Source: Primula veris (lineage: Eukaryota; Streptophyta; Magnoliopsida; Ericales; Primulaceae). From it: 64,000 bases of DNA. Of the stretch, positions 9,896-22,476 are shown in pieces. The DNA is taken from contig OY821743.1 in assembly GCA_963682055.1 (NCBI GenBank), forward strand, positions 34,396,702-34,460,701, read 5' to 3'. The position numbers and the translations under genes were made by a program. Every line of letters begins with the position of its first letter. Position 1 is the first letter of the stretch. Under the pieces are notes generated by a model. That model ran no database searches and was not told the DNA's origin. It worked only from the letters and a program-made list of their open reading frames with translations.

Positions 9896-10148
9896 CTACC
9901 GGGCCAGCCATAGATCTATAGGTGGAGGCCATATGTCAGGCAGTAAATGCACTAGAAGAAGAAGAGCCGCGAAAATCACAAGAGGCGACGAAGGCGGTGG
10001 AAAGGGCGGGGGAGACCGTATGCTTGCTAAAGGAGGGGGTCGTTTGAGCGTTGAGGTAGATTGTGGAGAGTAAGTTCCGGTAAGAGGCCATGCGGGCTCT
10101 ATATATAGCACGAGCGCAAGGCCCTACGAAAGTTGCACGAGCGTACAT
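9896..10148 (-). pseudogene. GC-richer coding-like fragment, unidentified
   Basis: This patch is clearly less AT-rich than its surroundings. One minus-strand frame reads MASYRNLLSTIYLNAQTTPS followed by Ser/Ala-rich sequence, which could be a mitochondrial presequence from a first exon or processed gene copy. It stops after about 55 residues and no downstream exon was found. I do not recognise the parent gene. Confidence 0.25.
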
Positions 10149-11573
10149 TCTGTATTGCTGGTTTCTGCTTTCCTTAATTGTGTGTGTCAGCTTTGTTGTC
10201 TAAGTAAATTATTACAAATCCGTTACTTGCGTATGTACGAGAGAACTTGAGTGCTTTTACTGTAAAGTTTTAAAAAAAGATATGAAGTCTGTAATAAATA
10301 ATACTCCGTATAAAGTATGAAAAAATGACATAAATTCAAAAAAAACATGAAGTATGAAAAAAAAGGACAAAAATAGAAAATTGTACAAAGTTTGAAAAAA
10401 CGCTATGAAGTTTGAAAAAAAAAAGGTATGAAGTCCCGAAAAATAATGGTATAAATATACTCGGGTATAAAGTTAATAATAATGATACAGTATATATAAA
10501 GTCCAAAAAAAAAAGTCCAAAAAAAAATATAAACTTTGAAAAAAAAATGTATGAGTTCTCACAAAAATAGTATAAAGTCCGAAAAAATGGAATGTATTAT
10601 AAAAATAAGACTGAAGTTTTTTAAAAGAAGATACAAAATGGCGATGTCTAAAGTCGCTTTTAGTTGGGAAAAAAACACTTTCCGCCATATCCCATATTTC
10701 TTGCTAAAACTCTCCAACCAAACCCCATCTCTTTTCCTACGGTTCGAAGTGTTTGTACAAATATAAATATGTGGATTGGGAAAACGATGTTTGATTTATC
10801 TCTACCAAGCTTCTTTTCAAAAACCTAACAAGCTGTGTTCCTGACCAATTAATTGAGACGTTAAGGACCCATTTTATTTGTATTACAACACATCAGATGC
10901 AATAATTAATATTCTCAAATTGTACATGTATATACCAGCTTCTTCTGGAAAAAATGTCCCAACCTTTCGGGATATGCCTGGTTACCTGAATTTCAAAAAT
11001 ACCAAATAAAATGGCGAAAAATTAAATACCCGTAAAGTTAAAAAAATCTCAAAACCAGTGTCTGGTTTGCATGCCCAACTTATCATCAATTTACTTTCGA
11101 ATCTGAATTTACCGTTCATGTACTTAATTATCTCTTCTTGTAAAGACATTCTTCTTTTATTTTGGTCCATTTCAAACTATGTTTGGTTTCTCTTAGTTAT
11201 ATAAAAAGTTGTTAGTTCACCACAATTCTTCTACTTTATGTGTCTTGAATCTTGATGATGAAAATAATCGCCTATTAATTTTTTCCAACCCATATCACAT
11301 AAAAAATAAAATCCCGGACAATAATCCCTCCATTAACAGCAAGTCATAATTAGGAAATTAGGGATGTAATTAATGCTTAACATATCTTAACCAAAACCAC
11401 ATATTTTTCTTAACCAAGTTAAAAATATATAAAGTGTTGGCAGACCAAATTCCGTATATACTTCCTTTATATATAGGAGTAGTATCTATAGAAAAGATCC
11501 ATTCAAAGAAAGAAAGAAAAAATACTCCTCACTTGAGTTAGAATTAGCTCCAATTGGTCAAAAGTATTTGAAA
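10149..11573. other. Intergenic: degenerate A-rich repeats, then P450 upstream region
   Basis: From about 10270 to 10630 the sequence is a degenerate short-period repeat of phrases like TATGAAGTTTGAAAAAAA. The remainder up to the P450 start is unremarkable AT-rich DNA, with TATATAAAG near 11427 as a possible former promoter element. No gene is seen. Confidence 0.55.
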
Positions 11574-13080
11574 ATGTCCTTGCATTTCCCTTTTAGCTAC
11601 CTTCTTCCTATACTCTTATTTATTCTCTTTATATTGAAATGGAGAAACAACTCTAATCGTAAAAACAACCAACCGCCTTCTCCCCCGAAGCTCCCGATCA
11701 TAGGAAACTTCCACCAAATTGGCTCCCACCCTCACCGCTCCCTCTACTCATTGTCTAAAAAATATGGCGAAGTCATGCTCCTCCACTTTGGCTCAAAACC
11801 AACTATAGTCGTCTCCTCCACAAGAGCAGCTCTCGAGATTCTGAAGACTCACGACCTCATATTTTCAAATAGGCCTAATTCAACACTAAAAAATAAACTA
11901 GTGTATGGCTCGGGGGATGTTGCTTTTGCTACTGTCAGTAAGGGTTGGAGACAAAGAAAGAGCATAATGATGCTCCAATTATTGACCAACAAGAGAGTAA
12001 CAGCTTTACGATCCATAAGAGAAGAAGAAACAAAAATCATGTTAGAAAAGATCGAAACTTCATGTTCTAGTCATAAGGTGCATGGTTAACCTGAGCAAAC
12101 TGTTTCTTGCGCTTACAAATAATACTGTGTAGGGTGGCCATGGGGAGTAAGTACCGTAACGAAGAGGTACAAGGGATGCAATTTCAAGATTTTTTGTCTA
12201 ATTTTGGAGTGCTTTTGGCTGTCATTGACGTGGGGGATTACACATACCATGGCTTAGATGAATAAATCATTTGAGTGGTTTGTATAGAAAAGCCAACAGG
12301 GTTGCTAAGGAATTTGATGGTTTTCTTGAAAGTGTGCTTGAAGATCATTTAAGAAGTGAGCAAAACAATTGCGATGATACCAAGGATTTTGTTGATGTCT
12401 TGCTCGAATATCAAAGGGAAAACCGAAGTGGTTACTCTTTTAGTAGAGAAGACATCAAAGCTATCATCTTGGTAAGCTCTTGCTAGCGTGGATACTTTTT
12501 TAATATAAAAAATATTAAAAGTTTGTTACACAAATATTAAAAAAACCTGAAAAATTCATAGTATATTAAATATTAAATACTCAAGTTCACATATACTAAC
12601 TATGCATAAATTTACAAAAAAAATAAAAATTTGTTACACAATTTCATTATACTCACTTTGCCTATAAACCCACAAAAGTTTTTTTTTAAAATTTTATTTG
12701 CACCAATCACTATATGTTATTTTAATTATTTTTTAGTTTAATTTTTACCTACATGTGTCAACATGCATGTTATGTTAGTGTCACTTATATTTTTTTATTA
12801 TTTTTGTAAGTAGTACTATTATTAGCACATAAAAATCATAATATGTAATTGTAGTAATAATACATAATTTTGAAACGTGTTGCTAAAAAAATATTTAAGC
12901 GGTTGACAGAATACTTTATAATTAAAATATTTTCAAAAACATTACTAAAAAAATTTATTTTTCGAAATTGTGGGGTTGCGATGACAACCCTGATCACATG
13001 GTTGCTCCGCCCCTGCAAGCAGGTCCAGTTAGTTCCCCTCTCTTAATTAATTAATTAATTCTCATTATTAACACGGTATA

Positions 13081-13168
13081 CTTACTTCGTTCCAAAATAA
13101 TTGTTCATTTTTATTATAATATTTCTCACATTGATTCAAGAAAATGGAAAAATATTGGACGGATGGAG
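13081..13168. mobile_element. Stowaway-like MITE in the P450 intron
   Basis: An 88-bp insert with imperfect inverted ends (CTTACTTCGTTCC and GGACGGATGGAG) is bordered by TA on each side. The ends resemble the CTCCCTCCGTCC terminus of Stowaway elements. Confidence 0.55.
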
Positions 13169-13706
13169 TATAAGAATATAAAGTTATGTCATACTAAATT
13201 TATCAATGCGATTTCCATGCTTTATAGGATGTTTTTGTAGGCGGAACAAGCACCACATTCGTTGCTTTAGAGTGGGCAATAACAGAGCTTATAAGACACC
13301 CAATGGCCCTAAAGAATCTGCAAAATGAGGTCCGAAATGTTGTTAAAGGCAAACAAATGGTAACCGAGGATGATCTAAAGAAAATGCAGTACTTAAAAGC
13401 AGTAATTAAAGAAGCACTACGGTTGCACCCTCCAAGCCCACTATTAGTTCCACGAGAAACGACAAAAGATGTTGAATTTATGGGGTACGATATTAAAGCT
13501 GGAACACACGCACATGTAAATGTATATGCGATTAATAGAGACCCATTGGCTTGGAACGAGCCTGATGTGTTTAGGCTCGAGAGATTTTTGGGTAATGGTC
13601 TGGATTATAAAGGGCATGATCTTCAATTTATTCTGTTTGGTGCTGGCAGAAGGACCTGCCCTGCAATAGAATTCGCCATCAGGATTGAAGAGCTGGCGGT
13701 AGCTAA

Positions 13707-13874
13707 CCTTGTGCAGAAATTCAATTTCGAACTGCCCGATGGAATTGGCATAGAAGATCTGGACATGAATGAAACCACGGGTATAACCAACCTTGTGTAG
13801 AAATTCAATTTCGAACTGCCCGATGGAATTGGCATAGAAGATCTGGACATGAATGAAACCACGGGTATAACCAA
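13707..13874. repeat. 84-bp in-frame tandem duplication in P450 exon 2
   Basis: Positions 13707-13790 and 13791-13874 are almost identical, 28 codons each, covering the segment around KFNFELPDG and MNETTGIT. A single C-to-T change turns the CAG codon at the start of unit 2 into TAG. The original C-terminus (KHRKVPLYVVPSL) follows unit 2 in frame, so the duplication alone would have lengthened the protein by 28 residues. Confidence 0.9.
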
Positions 13875-14228
13875 GCATAGGAAGGTTCCCCTTTACGTTG
13901 TTCCGAGCCTTGCACACAAGGAATGAATTCAATATATATGAAACTATAGTACTAAATAATTATGAATAATTTTTTTTTTTTACTAAATGTAATGATTTCC
14001 TTCCTTGTAGCATATAGTTACAAGTAGCCAGGGACGAATCCACTGTATGTCCAGGGGTGTAAGCGCCCGGCCTTTTTTCGGTAGAAAAATATATTGAAAA
14101 TATTTTTTTATTAATTTTAAACATTTATTTATGAAACAGTTAGTCAATACATAAAACTAAATAAAAATTATAACAAACTCATTTAATTGGTATAGTGGTA
14201 AAGTGTTTATTTACTTATCAAGTTGTCC

Positions 14229-15092
14229 CAATGATGGCAATTTTTTGGATTTTAACCCGAACCGATCCGATCCGTCGTGGATCGGGTAAAAGTGCAATTC
14301 TATTCGGGTCGGGTCAACTTTAAATGCTTAAAAATGTATATTAAAAAATACAACTTAACACTCTATCTTATTTATCTCTTATATAATAATAGAGAACATA
14401 CATTTAAATGGGTAAAAAGACAACTTAACACTCTCTATACCTTTTCTCTCATGTAAATTAAAATCTCGCTTCTTAGTTTAAATGGGTAAAAATACAAGTT
14501 AAAAAGTGCAATTTAATATTATCTCTCTCATATACATTAAACGATCTCTTTTATAATAATAGATAACAAACATTTCGGTGGATTTATTCAAAAAATCGTA
14601 TATACAATTAATTTATTAATTAATAAAATGATATTTATGGTAAATTTGAATGGAATTTATTCATGTTGCCTTTATTTATAGAACTATTTATGAAAAATCA
14701 AATCATTATATCAATCATATACATTTATATTACATTTTTACATGTATCAATGTTTTAATTGACGAAATTAATGAGCCCAAATTAATCAAATGAACATGAA
14801 AATGTTACAAAAAAGTAAATAAATTTAAATCACTAAATTAATATGAAAGGTTATTTAATGTCACATTACTATTTATATATTATCTTTCTAAATCAAATGA
14901 TTTTTATTTTACCATATGAGTTTTTAACAAATTCACTTTTATATTTTATAATTTATGAGGTTTATTTTTAAAAGAGAAAAAAATGTTATAACAAACGAGT
15001 CAAACGGGTCGGGTCGGGTCAAATGATTAAAAGTGCAACTTTGTATATAAATCGGATCAAGTTTTGAATGACCCGATCCAATTATCATTTCT
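14229..15092. mobile_element. Non-autonomous hAT-like element with CCGATCC/GGGTCGG ends (copy B)
   Basis: The ends (ATGATGGCAATT at 14231 and AATTATCATTT near 15090) and the subterminal CCGAACCGATCCGATCC / GGGTCGGGTC blocks match the element at 15932-17060. The target duplication is not recognisable, so this is an older copy. The interior is AT-rich with repeated TAAATGGGTAAAAA phrases and no ORF. Confidence 0.6.
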
Positions 15093-15461
15093 CAGCATCG
15101 TCCGGTCTAGATGCAATGATCAGTTAAACGAGTGGATAGGACAGTCTTTGTACTTTCTTTTGTTCTGAATTTTCAAAGCGTTTTTTCTGAATTTTCGAAG
15201 CGTTTTCTGTCATGTAAAACATACTTATATATTTGGTTCGAAAAAAAAAAAAAAAACTATTTTCTCCCGACTTGTCTATTTCCTTTTATATTTTGACTCA
15301 CAAGACTTTTCATAATTTTTGCTGCACTGTCATTGCATAATTACCTCGACAATTATTGAGCCGGCTGTGATATTTATTAATCAAGCAACAATGTCATATA
15401 TGGGATAGACCTCATAATGGTCTTATCATAAATAACATTAGACAATATTGCATACCTTTTA
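15093..15461. other. Spacer, no gene seen
   Basis: AT-rich sequence with a poly-A run near 15240. A short direct repeat (GAATTTTC.AAGCGTTTT) lies at 15167-15200. Nothing else stands out. Confidence 0.5.
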
Positions 15462-15793
15462 GTGTGTGTTTAGAGTCTGAAAAATATCATGGAAACAAAA
15501 TAAAATAAGTAACGGTAACTATTTCATGCTCATGTGTTTAAAGGTTGGGAAAACAAACAAAAAAAGCAAATAAAAGAGGGTAATAAATTAAAAGAGTTTC
15601 CTAATTTGTTTTTCATATACTTTCACTTTTAGAAATAAAGTCGTTTACCTCATTATACACACAAAATTTTCTTATACTACTTTCTTTTATTTTATTTTCC
15701 ATCGATTTTCTTATATAACCAAACACAATAAATTGTTTTTTCGGTAAATCAATTTCATTTTTCCATCCACTTTTCCGACTTCCAAACACATAC
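15462..15793. mobile_element. Tourist-like (PIF/Harbinger) MITE, 332 bp
   Basis: The inverted ends are GTGTGTGTTTAGAGTCTGAA on the left and the inverse of GTATGTGTTTGGAAGTCGGA on the right. TTA flanks both sides (15459-15461 and 15794-15796), the Tourist/Harbinger target. There is no coding sequence. Confidence 0.72.
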
Positions 15794-15931
15794 TTAATTA
15801 AAGAAATTTGGACCGAAAGGAGAATTTGTGAACTCTATAGAAATGTTATAATTATAAAAGTGTTACTACATATGATCATATGCGACCATAGAATTGTAAG
15901 TATTTCTTGCAAATATGTGAAGGGCTTTAAT

Positions 15932-17060
15932 TAGGGATGGCAATTGGGTCGGATTTCTCGAAACCCGATCCGATCCGCACATCAATCCGCACATAACCCG
16001 ACCCGACCTGTTTGACCCGAAATTTTTTTGATAAGCCAAATAAGTGCAAACCATTATTAAGCATCTAACAATAACCATTTAATTAAATTAGAAAAGCCTA
16101 AAAATCTTATTTTTTCCAAATTTTTCATATTTACCTGGTAAAAATTTATAATAATCTAAATTATTTTTTACAACAATACCCAAAAAAATAAAAGAAAAAA
16201 AACTGACAAAAAAAAAGAAAATAATAAGTTAAAATAAAATAAGGATATATATATATATATATTTATATATATAGAGAGAGAAAGTTAGTACACAAGACTA
16301 ATTAATTTGGTGAATGAGTCTCTTTTAATATTTTATCGTTGATAATTAGATTTCTATCATCTTTTCATCACTAGGCATATATGCTTTATACAGTGTATCG
16401 ATGTGTGTATCTATGTATGTATCTGTGTATATGTTAGAGAGAGAGGATGTGTCATGTGTGTGTGTTGGATTGTGTTTTATTACGGAATAATTCCCTCTAA
16501 GCAACTCATAACAACTTATATTACTTCTAGATATCTTGATAAGTTCACATTCCTCATAGGTAACACTTTTTAATTATTTAGTTTATTTACTAAATTGTCA
16601 TACAAACCAAAATATAATATATATATTTTATCTTTCTACAAACCCAAAAAAATAATTTTTTATTTTTTTTTTAATTTTTTTAAAATTTTGTGAATTTTTT
16701 TTTTCATTTTTTGTGATTTTTGTGATTTTTTATAATTTTATGTGATTTTTTTCATTTTTTGTAATTTTTTTAAAATTTTATGATTATTTGTGATTTTTTC
16801 ATTTTTTATAATTTTTTTGTGATTTTTATATTTCTTTGTGATTTTTTTTCATTTTTTATGAAATATGTGTATGACGTTTTGGTAAATAAAATAAATAATT
16901 AAAAAACGGTAACTATAGAGAATATGAACTTATTTCTAACTTGCACAAAATTGCACAAAAGTGCAAAGTAACCCAATCCAACCCGACCCAAATAATCTTG
17001 CACTTTTATCCAACCCGTATCGGGTCGGATCGGGCCAAAACCCGGAATTCTGTCATCCTA
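15932..17060. mobile_element. Non-autonomous hAT-like element, 1.13 kb, perfect TSD (copy A)
   Basis: It begins TAGGGATGGCAATTGGGTCG and ends with TGTCATCCTA, inverted with a few mismatches. The 8-bp duplication GCTTTAAT is perfect (15924-15931 and 17061-17068). Subterminal CCGATCC/GGGTCGG motifs are dense on both sides. Inside are a TA microsatellite (16240-16270), GT-rich repeats (16385-16470) and a low-complexity GATTTTTTTCATTTTTT region (16640-16860). No transposase is present. Confidence 0.88.
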
Positions 17061-17108
17061 GCTTTAATGCTACAAATGTTCTAAAGTAATCACACATTAA
17101 ATCAGCTA

Positions 17109-17205
17109 CTTTTTTTTTTCATTAAAATTTAAATCCCTTTATCGGATTTGAACTGATAACCTACACAGTACGTTAGCGTTATTCTATCACTGAGAGACTT
17201 AAGAT
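17109..17205 (-). mobile_element. tRNA-derived SINE-like sequence
   Basis: On the minus strand TCAGTGATAGAATAACG resembles box A and AGTTCAAATCC closely fits box B (GGTTCGAATCC), followed by a short tail ending in a run of A. It lies just outside the hAT-like element. Confidence 0.5.
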
Positions 17206-20200
17206 AAAAGAGCCATAAATCTTTTTACACCATGAACAAAAAATGTTGCTCTTTCTAATCTATTTTAACAACTAAAAAAATGTTGCTATAAGAAGTCTAC
17301 AAATTATTGTTCTTTTAGATCTATTCTAATACCTTAATACAATATGGTGCAACAAAAAAACATTGTAATAGTAAAAAAGGAAAAAAAAAATTGAATAAAA
17401 ACCAAGGTAATGTAACTAAATTTCTGTTTTTTCTTATTATCGGTCAAAGCCTTCACCAATACAAAAGTACATCTCATACGTCTTTGTACTAAAAACATTA
17501 AATAACATAGAATCATCCGAGATCGCTCACACAGCGCTATAAAAGATTACTCACACGGGATCGAATATGATTACGCATGATCATGTAGAATCAGACTTGA
17601 ACAAACATGTACAAAAAAAAAAAGACTTCAACATGTATTATGACACTATTTCAGTGATTCAAAATGGCGGAAAGTGTCATGATTAAAGTGAACTGCATGT
17701 AAAATAAATCTACATTTAGATTTAGAATAAACTAATCAACAATTTTTATAAGTTAACATACATTATAAGTTATAATGTCTGCTGTCGTATACCCAAAATA
17801 ATATACATTCTTCTAGTTTAACACCTTTAGATTTATCTTGTAGTTAGTTTGACACATTGATGTTATCGTGTCAAGACTAAAGAAATAAAAGCTTCTTCAT
17901 AACGCACACATGTATAGTTAGTTTTTGATTGCTGAATTTTGATACATGGACATAAAATTACCCATTAAATGCCACTAACTTTACACCTCACCGGACTTGT
18001 TAGTACTTATTAACTAACAACTAATGAAAAAGAAAATATGGGAAAACTCATTAATACTAAAACACATGTCCACTAGAAAAACATAAACATTGAGGAACCA
18101 TAGAACCATGGCTCATCACTCATAAAAAAGAGTACACATCACCCTCCAAATCATAACCTAATTCAACAATGTTTTATAGATTGTTTTTTTTTACCCCTAA
18201 CTATCTAAAAATCCTTCTAACACATATCAAATGTGGAGGTAAATACTCGATGTTTACTAACTTGTCACACTATTAACTACAATTTAGCTAGACCAATTTA
18301 TATATTAATGCTGCTCTAAAATACTATGTACAAACTTTGATCTTATGTACTCAAAGATTTTAATGTGATAACAAGCATTTAGATACTTCTCAAATCATAC
18401 TTTACTACTTCAGAGTCCATACACAATCTTAAAGAGAAACATAAAAGGGCAATCGTTGAATAGTTCATAAAAACACACTTTATATCCAATAATCCACATT
18501 CCCAAATTTTATTTTAGTTGTTAAAGATCAAAATATTACTAGTGAGCATCAAAATTTAAAATAAAAAGTAAAACAAATATCATCAGAGTGCACGAGTATA
18601 TGTAACTAAGTTTAAAAAAGATTTTTAACATGAGATTTAATAATCAAGTCTCGAATTATATACTAAATAAACAATTTTCCAAAACAGAAACTATCATTAG
18701 AACGAATTGAAAAAATTCCGAAACCTTTCTTATTTGTTATTTCCATATCAATGGTGCCTTCTTGATGCCACTTTGTTTTCTTGATTATCATGAAGTACTG
18801 AAGAATAATATTATCTCACACGACAGAAGACCGTTCCATTTTATAAGTCTCATAGGAAATCACGTGCTATTTTGATCGGAAAATTACTCGTATCCAAATT
18901 GTTGAAATATATTTTTAAAAATTCTATCATATAGTTTAACATTTAAACTATTTAGAATAAAAATTAAAAAAATTCGTTTCAGCAATTTGATTACATATTT
19001 AAATTCGGTCAAAATTACACGTGTTTTCGTATATGAATTATAATGTGAAACGAATGAGTATTTTGTAGTTCCAAGTACGTACCCACGCAAGAAGCTTAAA
19101 CCACTATACACACACAATGACACCAAGAAAAAGGTGTTACGAACTTGTACAAAAACAAATTACATCGGTTGAGAAATGAAGTGGAATAGAAATAAAAGTG
19201 GTCATAAATTAATGATACATTTGTCTCTCAAAAATAAAGTACACAAAAATACAAACCCCACCACTTCGATCCTCACCCCATCCACAATTTTATTAAGCTG
19301 AGATAATTAAAAAAAATGACTTATTTGGCCACGGAAAAATGAAATAATATTACACTGTAGGATTACAAATTTTTCAAAGAGTACTTAATAATTGAGTTAT
19401 ATACCATTGACCTTATTTAGCCTCCTATAGTTTCTATTTGACCCTTGTTCTTACATACAATTTGGTTCTAATTCCTCGATATTAAAGAGACAAACACGAG
19501 CGATGTTACGTATTTTACTCGAGAGGAAAGGCTTCCACTAAATACATGCAGGGTCGAAGGAAGGAAGCTCGGGTGATAAAAATATGGGCAGATTAAATAT
19601 GCATTCTTAGTTTAACTTTATTTGGAATATGATCATTTTATTTCTGGGTTAAAACATAGTCACACTAAATATCTACCGAAATGAAAGGTTGGGATTCAAA
19701 AATGTCAGATCCGTGTACTATAGCACGTTGAAGGTCGGATTAGAAAATAGGCAAAGAACCTAATTAGTGAGAATTGTAAAGGACATAACTAATATACAAG
19801 TTTTTGAAAGCGAAAAGAAGTGGATTTCTGGGAATTCAATAAAGGGAACTTCCCTAAGTACTTGGTCCGCAAGAATTTAAGACAAAAGTCGTCAAACGTT
19901 ATGTCACGACGACTACTCCATTGGCTTGAGGCAGACATCAAGAAAGCTTTCAGAGCTAGAGCTTTGACATTTAGTGTGAATATTAAATCTATAATTCGGG
20001 ACTCGAGGGTGAAGACTAGAGTTTGAACCCGTTTTCTTGTATTGTTCCGTACATTGTGTTATTCTTCTTAGTTTCGTACGTTATGTATTATTATCTTTAA
20101 GTTAGCTAAAGAAGGTAAATTTGCTAATTTCAACCAAACCCTCTTGCGTTATATTTAAATTGCAAACTATTGCGTGGAAATGGTCCGTACGTAGAATCAA

Positions 20201-20428
20201 GTATCTATCGGCATCCTCAATCGTTGTTACGAAATAAAAACTATTTAGTAAGAAGAGGACTTAAAATTGAATTTTAGACAATTACTAGGACCTAATTAGA
20301 GCATATTAATATATTAGTATGTGCTTTTATTATGGGCCAGTATATATATTATATATAATCTCAACAAACGTCACTCTATCTCTACTAGCCTAATATCTCT
20401 CTTTAATATAGAGAAACGCTAGACAAAA
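17206..20428. other. Intergenic, upstream of the LBD gene
   Basis: Apart from the Stowaway-like element at 18887-19058 I see no gene or clear repeat. Short open frames (for example 19820-20026) lack recognisable domains. Near the LBD start, TATATATTATATATAA at about 20341-20358 is a possible TATA region. Confidence 0.5.
18887..19058. mobile_element. Stowaway-like MITE, copy 1
   Basis: The ends CTCGTATCC and GAAACGAATGAG are bordered by TA. The interior shares AAAAAATTCGTTTC and CGGTCAAAATTACAC with the sequence at about 63465-63622, so both come from one family. Confidence 0.55.
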
Positions 20429-22056
20429 ATGAGCTGCAATGGGTGCAGGGTATTGAAGAGGGGGTGCCCAGAATCTTGTGTGTTAAGACCGTGTTTGGAT
20501 TGGATTGAAAGTCCAATATCTCAAGGAAATGCTACCGTGTTTCTGACCAAGTTTTTTGGCCGCACTGATCTTTTTAATTTCATATCTGCTGTTCAGGAGA
20601 CTGAAAGACCTGGTAACATTTTAAACCTTAATAATTTATTAGGATTCCCAAAAATTAGAAAGAAAAAAACATTAAAATGACTTGTATATAAAATTATTTC
20701 CATTCACATCATCATGCATGTGTGATAAACTAATTATTTAACCATGCATGTACCATTTCAAGGAATACTTTTTTTCCAGTAGCTACGAAAAGAAACTAAT
20801 TTTTTTTTTCATGTTTAGGAAATATGTAGTAAATTGATTATCTGAAATTCCCTTTTTTACACTCCTATTGTGTTTTTTTTTTGAGGAGAACTCTTATTGT
20901 GTTTGTGGAATACTTTTTGGCCAGTTTGACCGTACACATATTAATGATCTTTGTTGGAATATTGAATTTAAGATAAAAATTTATTGGATTAGTTGGATTT
21001 TGGAACATATGTCATCACTCATTGATGATAAACCAGTTAAGATCATTTACTCCTAAGGTTTGTTCAGCTCTAAATTATACTCAACATGCTTTATTCTGAA
21101 TCTATCTTGGAAATTAACCATATATAATACGTAATATTTTATATATATATATAAAGAGATCGATCATAAACTTTTGGTGTACTAAACCAAGTTCATTTGT
21201 TATCCTAGAAAGGAAAAGGTTAAACTTTATAACCAACCAAAAATTAGTACTAGCTATATATATATATATATATATATACCAGACTATATAGTGTACTTGT
21301 ACTTTATTTCCCCAAATATGTTTCTGTGAACTTAATCTTAAAATATAGACCTAAAATTATGAATGATGAAATTTTAATAACTAAGGGGTCGAAAATTTAG
21401 TTCGAGACTGAAGCTAGCTAGCTTAACCCTCTTGATAAAAGTTGAAGAATTTGTTGGCGCCGTTCGTATGTGTTTTTAATATAAATCTATATACTATAGA
21501 GCAGTAATTGTTAACATTCTGAATAACCAGAATTAATAAAACCCATATACATATTGTAATCTTGTATTATAATCCCGGTTACTTCACTGCTAATAATTAA
21601 ACGTTGTTTAAACTTGGTAATTGTTAATGTAGCTTAAAATTTTCAAAATGTAGGTAGTACTCAAAAGGATATATAATACGGAGTAGTAAATGCCATGTCA
21701 ATTTTTCATGCGTTACAATAAATTATTGGTTACATAACCATTTTGCAGCTCTATTCCAGTCTTTACTATTCGAAGCTTGTGGTCGAACATTGAACCCGGT
21801 TAGTGGAGCCGTTGGGCTCTTCTACTCCGGCAACTGGCACCTTTGTCAGAAGGCCGTCCAAACAGTTTTCATGGGTGGAACCCTACAACCATCGTTCGCC
21901 ATAAATTTTATCTACGACGGAATTAACTCTCTAGATAAAAAGGAAACAACAAGAGTACCGTCGGATACAAACGAGTCAGAGAGGGTGGCGAGCCTTGGAG
22001 TTATTCACGAAAATTTGGGAGGCAAAGAGCCAAAGTTGTTGAACCTTTTTGTATGA
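20429..22056 (+). CDS. Class II LOB-domain (LBD) transcription factor
   Basis: Exons 20429-20612 and 21749-22056 join in phase 1 across a 1,136-bp GT-AG intron, giving 163 aa. The N-terminus has the LOB zinc-like motif CX2CX6CX3C ([15 protein letters not shown]), then FFGR, the invariant-Pro region [18 protein letters not shown], and [17 protein letters not shown], which is the class II pattern of LBD37-42. LBD proteins are nuclear, plant-specific DNA-binding regulators; class II members are linked to nitrogen and anthocyanin control. The canonical leucine zipper of class I is absent, as expected. At 163 aa it is shorter than the usual 200-240 aa for class II. The intron position (after GERP-type residues) is the conserved one. 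No breaks are seen. Confidence 0.93.
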
Positions 22057-22476
22057 GTCTGCAAAATTTTAATTTCAAAATTCGAAAAACCCAAGTTATG
22101 TAACCGCTGTTTTACTATTTTCAAGTGGATGTAAACTTTGGAACATGCAAGTTTTTTTGTACTTTTCTCGAATTTGACAAGTAGTCTTTTTATAGGATGG
22201 TTTGAGCCTCTAGTTTAATTTTTGGTAGTCTTAAAAATCACCAACAGTCTCTAGCCAGTAATGGTATATGAGGAATGCCAAAATCTAGAATATAAAAATG
22301 AGATCACCGTTCTTAACATATTTTAATAAAAATAAATGATTAAAGATTAAAAAAATCATAATTTTCAGGATTATGAGTGATGTCGTCGCTCCTGATGAGA
22401 TTCCCTGCCAATCGTCAAAATCTAAATAATCAATCAATGTATACTTATTGCCAATTAATTTAGCACCTATACTCCT
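22057..22476. other. Spacer downstream of the LBD gene
   Basis: This should hold the LBD 3' UTR and poly(A) region. No motif strong enough to mark an end is seen, and no other feature is recognised. Confidence 0.45.

Larger units (their letters stand above)
11574..13926 (+). pseudogene. CYP71-family cytochrome P450 pseudogene
   Basis: Two exons as usual for CYP71: 11574-12471 and 13228-13926 with a GT-AG intron between. The product has an N-terminal membrane anchor, the proline hinge PPSPPKLPIIGN, WRQR of helix C, an I-helix GGTSTT (usual AGTDTT, acid residue lost), KEALRLHP with the ExxR pair, LERF instead of PERF, and the haem loop FGAGRRTCPA with the ligand Cys. Exon 1 is broken: frameshift before TAA at 12087-12089, a 2-bp loss near 12128 giving TAG, another shift near 12245, and TGA for Trp at 12259-12261. 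In exon 2 an 84-bp in-frame tandem duplication carries TAG at 13798-13800. It was a microsomal monooxygenase; the substrate cannot be told. Confidence 0.92.

Noticed and set aside
16640..16860. CRISPR-like or satellite array in the T-rich repeats
   Set aside because: Units (GATTTTTTTCATTTTTT) have variable spacing and no spacers; this is eukaryotic low-complexity DNA inside a transposon.
19820..20026. 68-aa ORF upstream of the LBD gene
   Set aside because: No family features and no supporting splice or codon signal.
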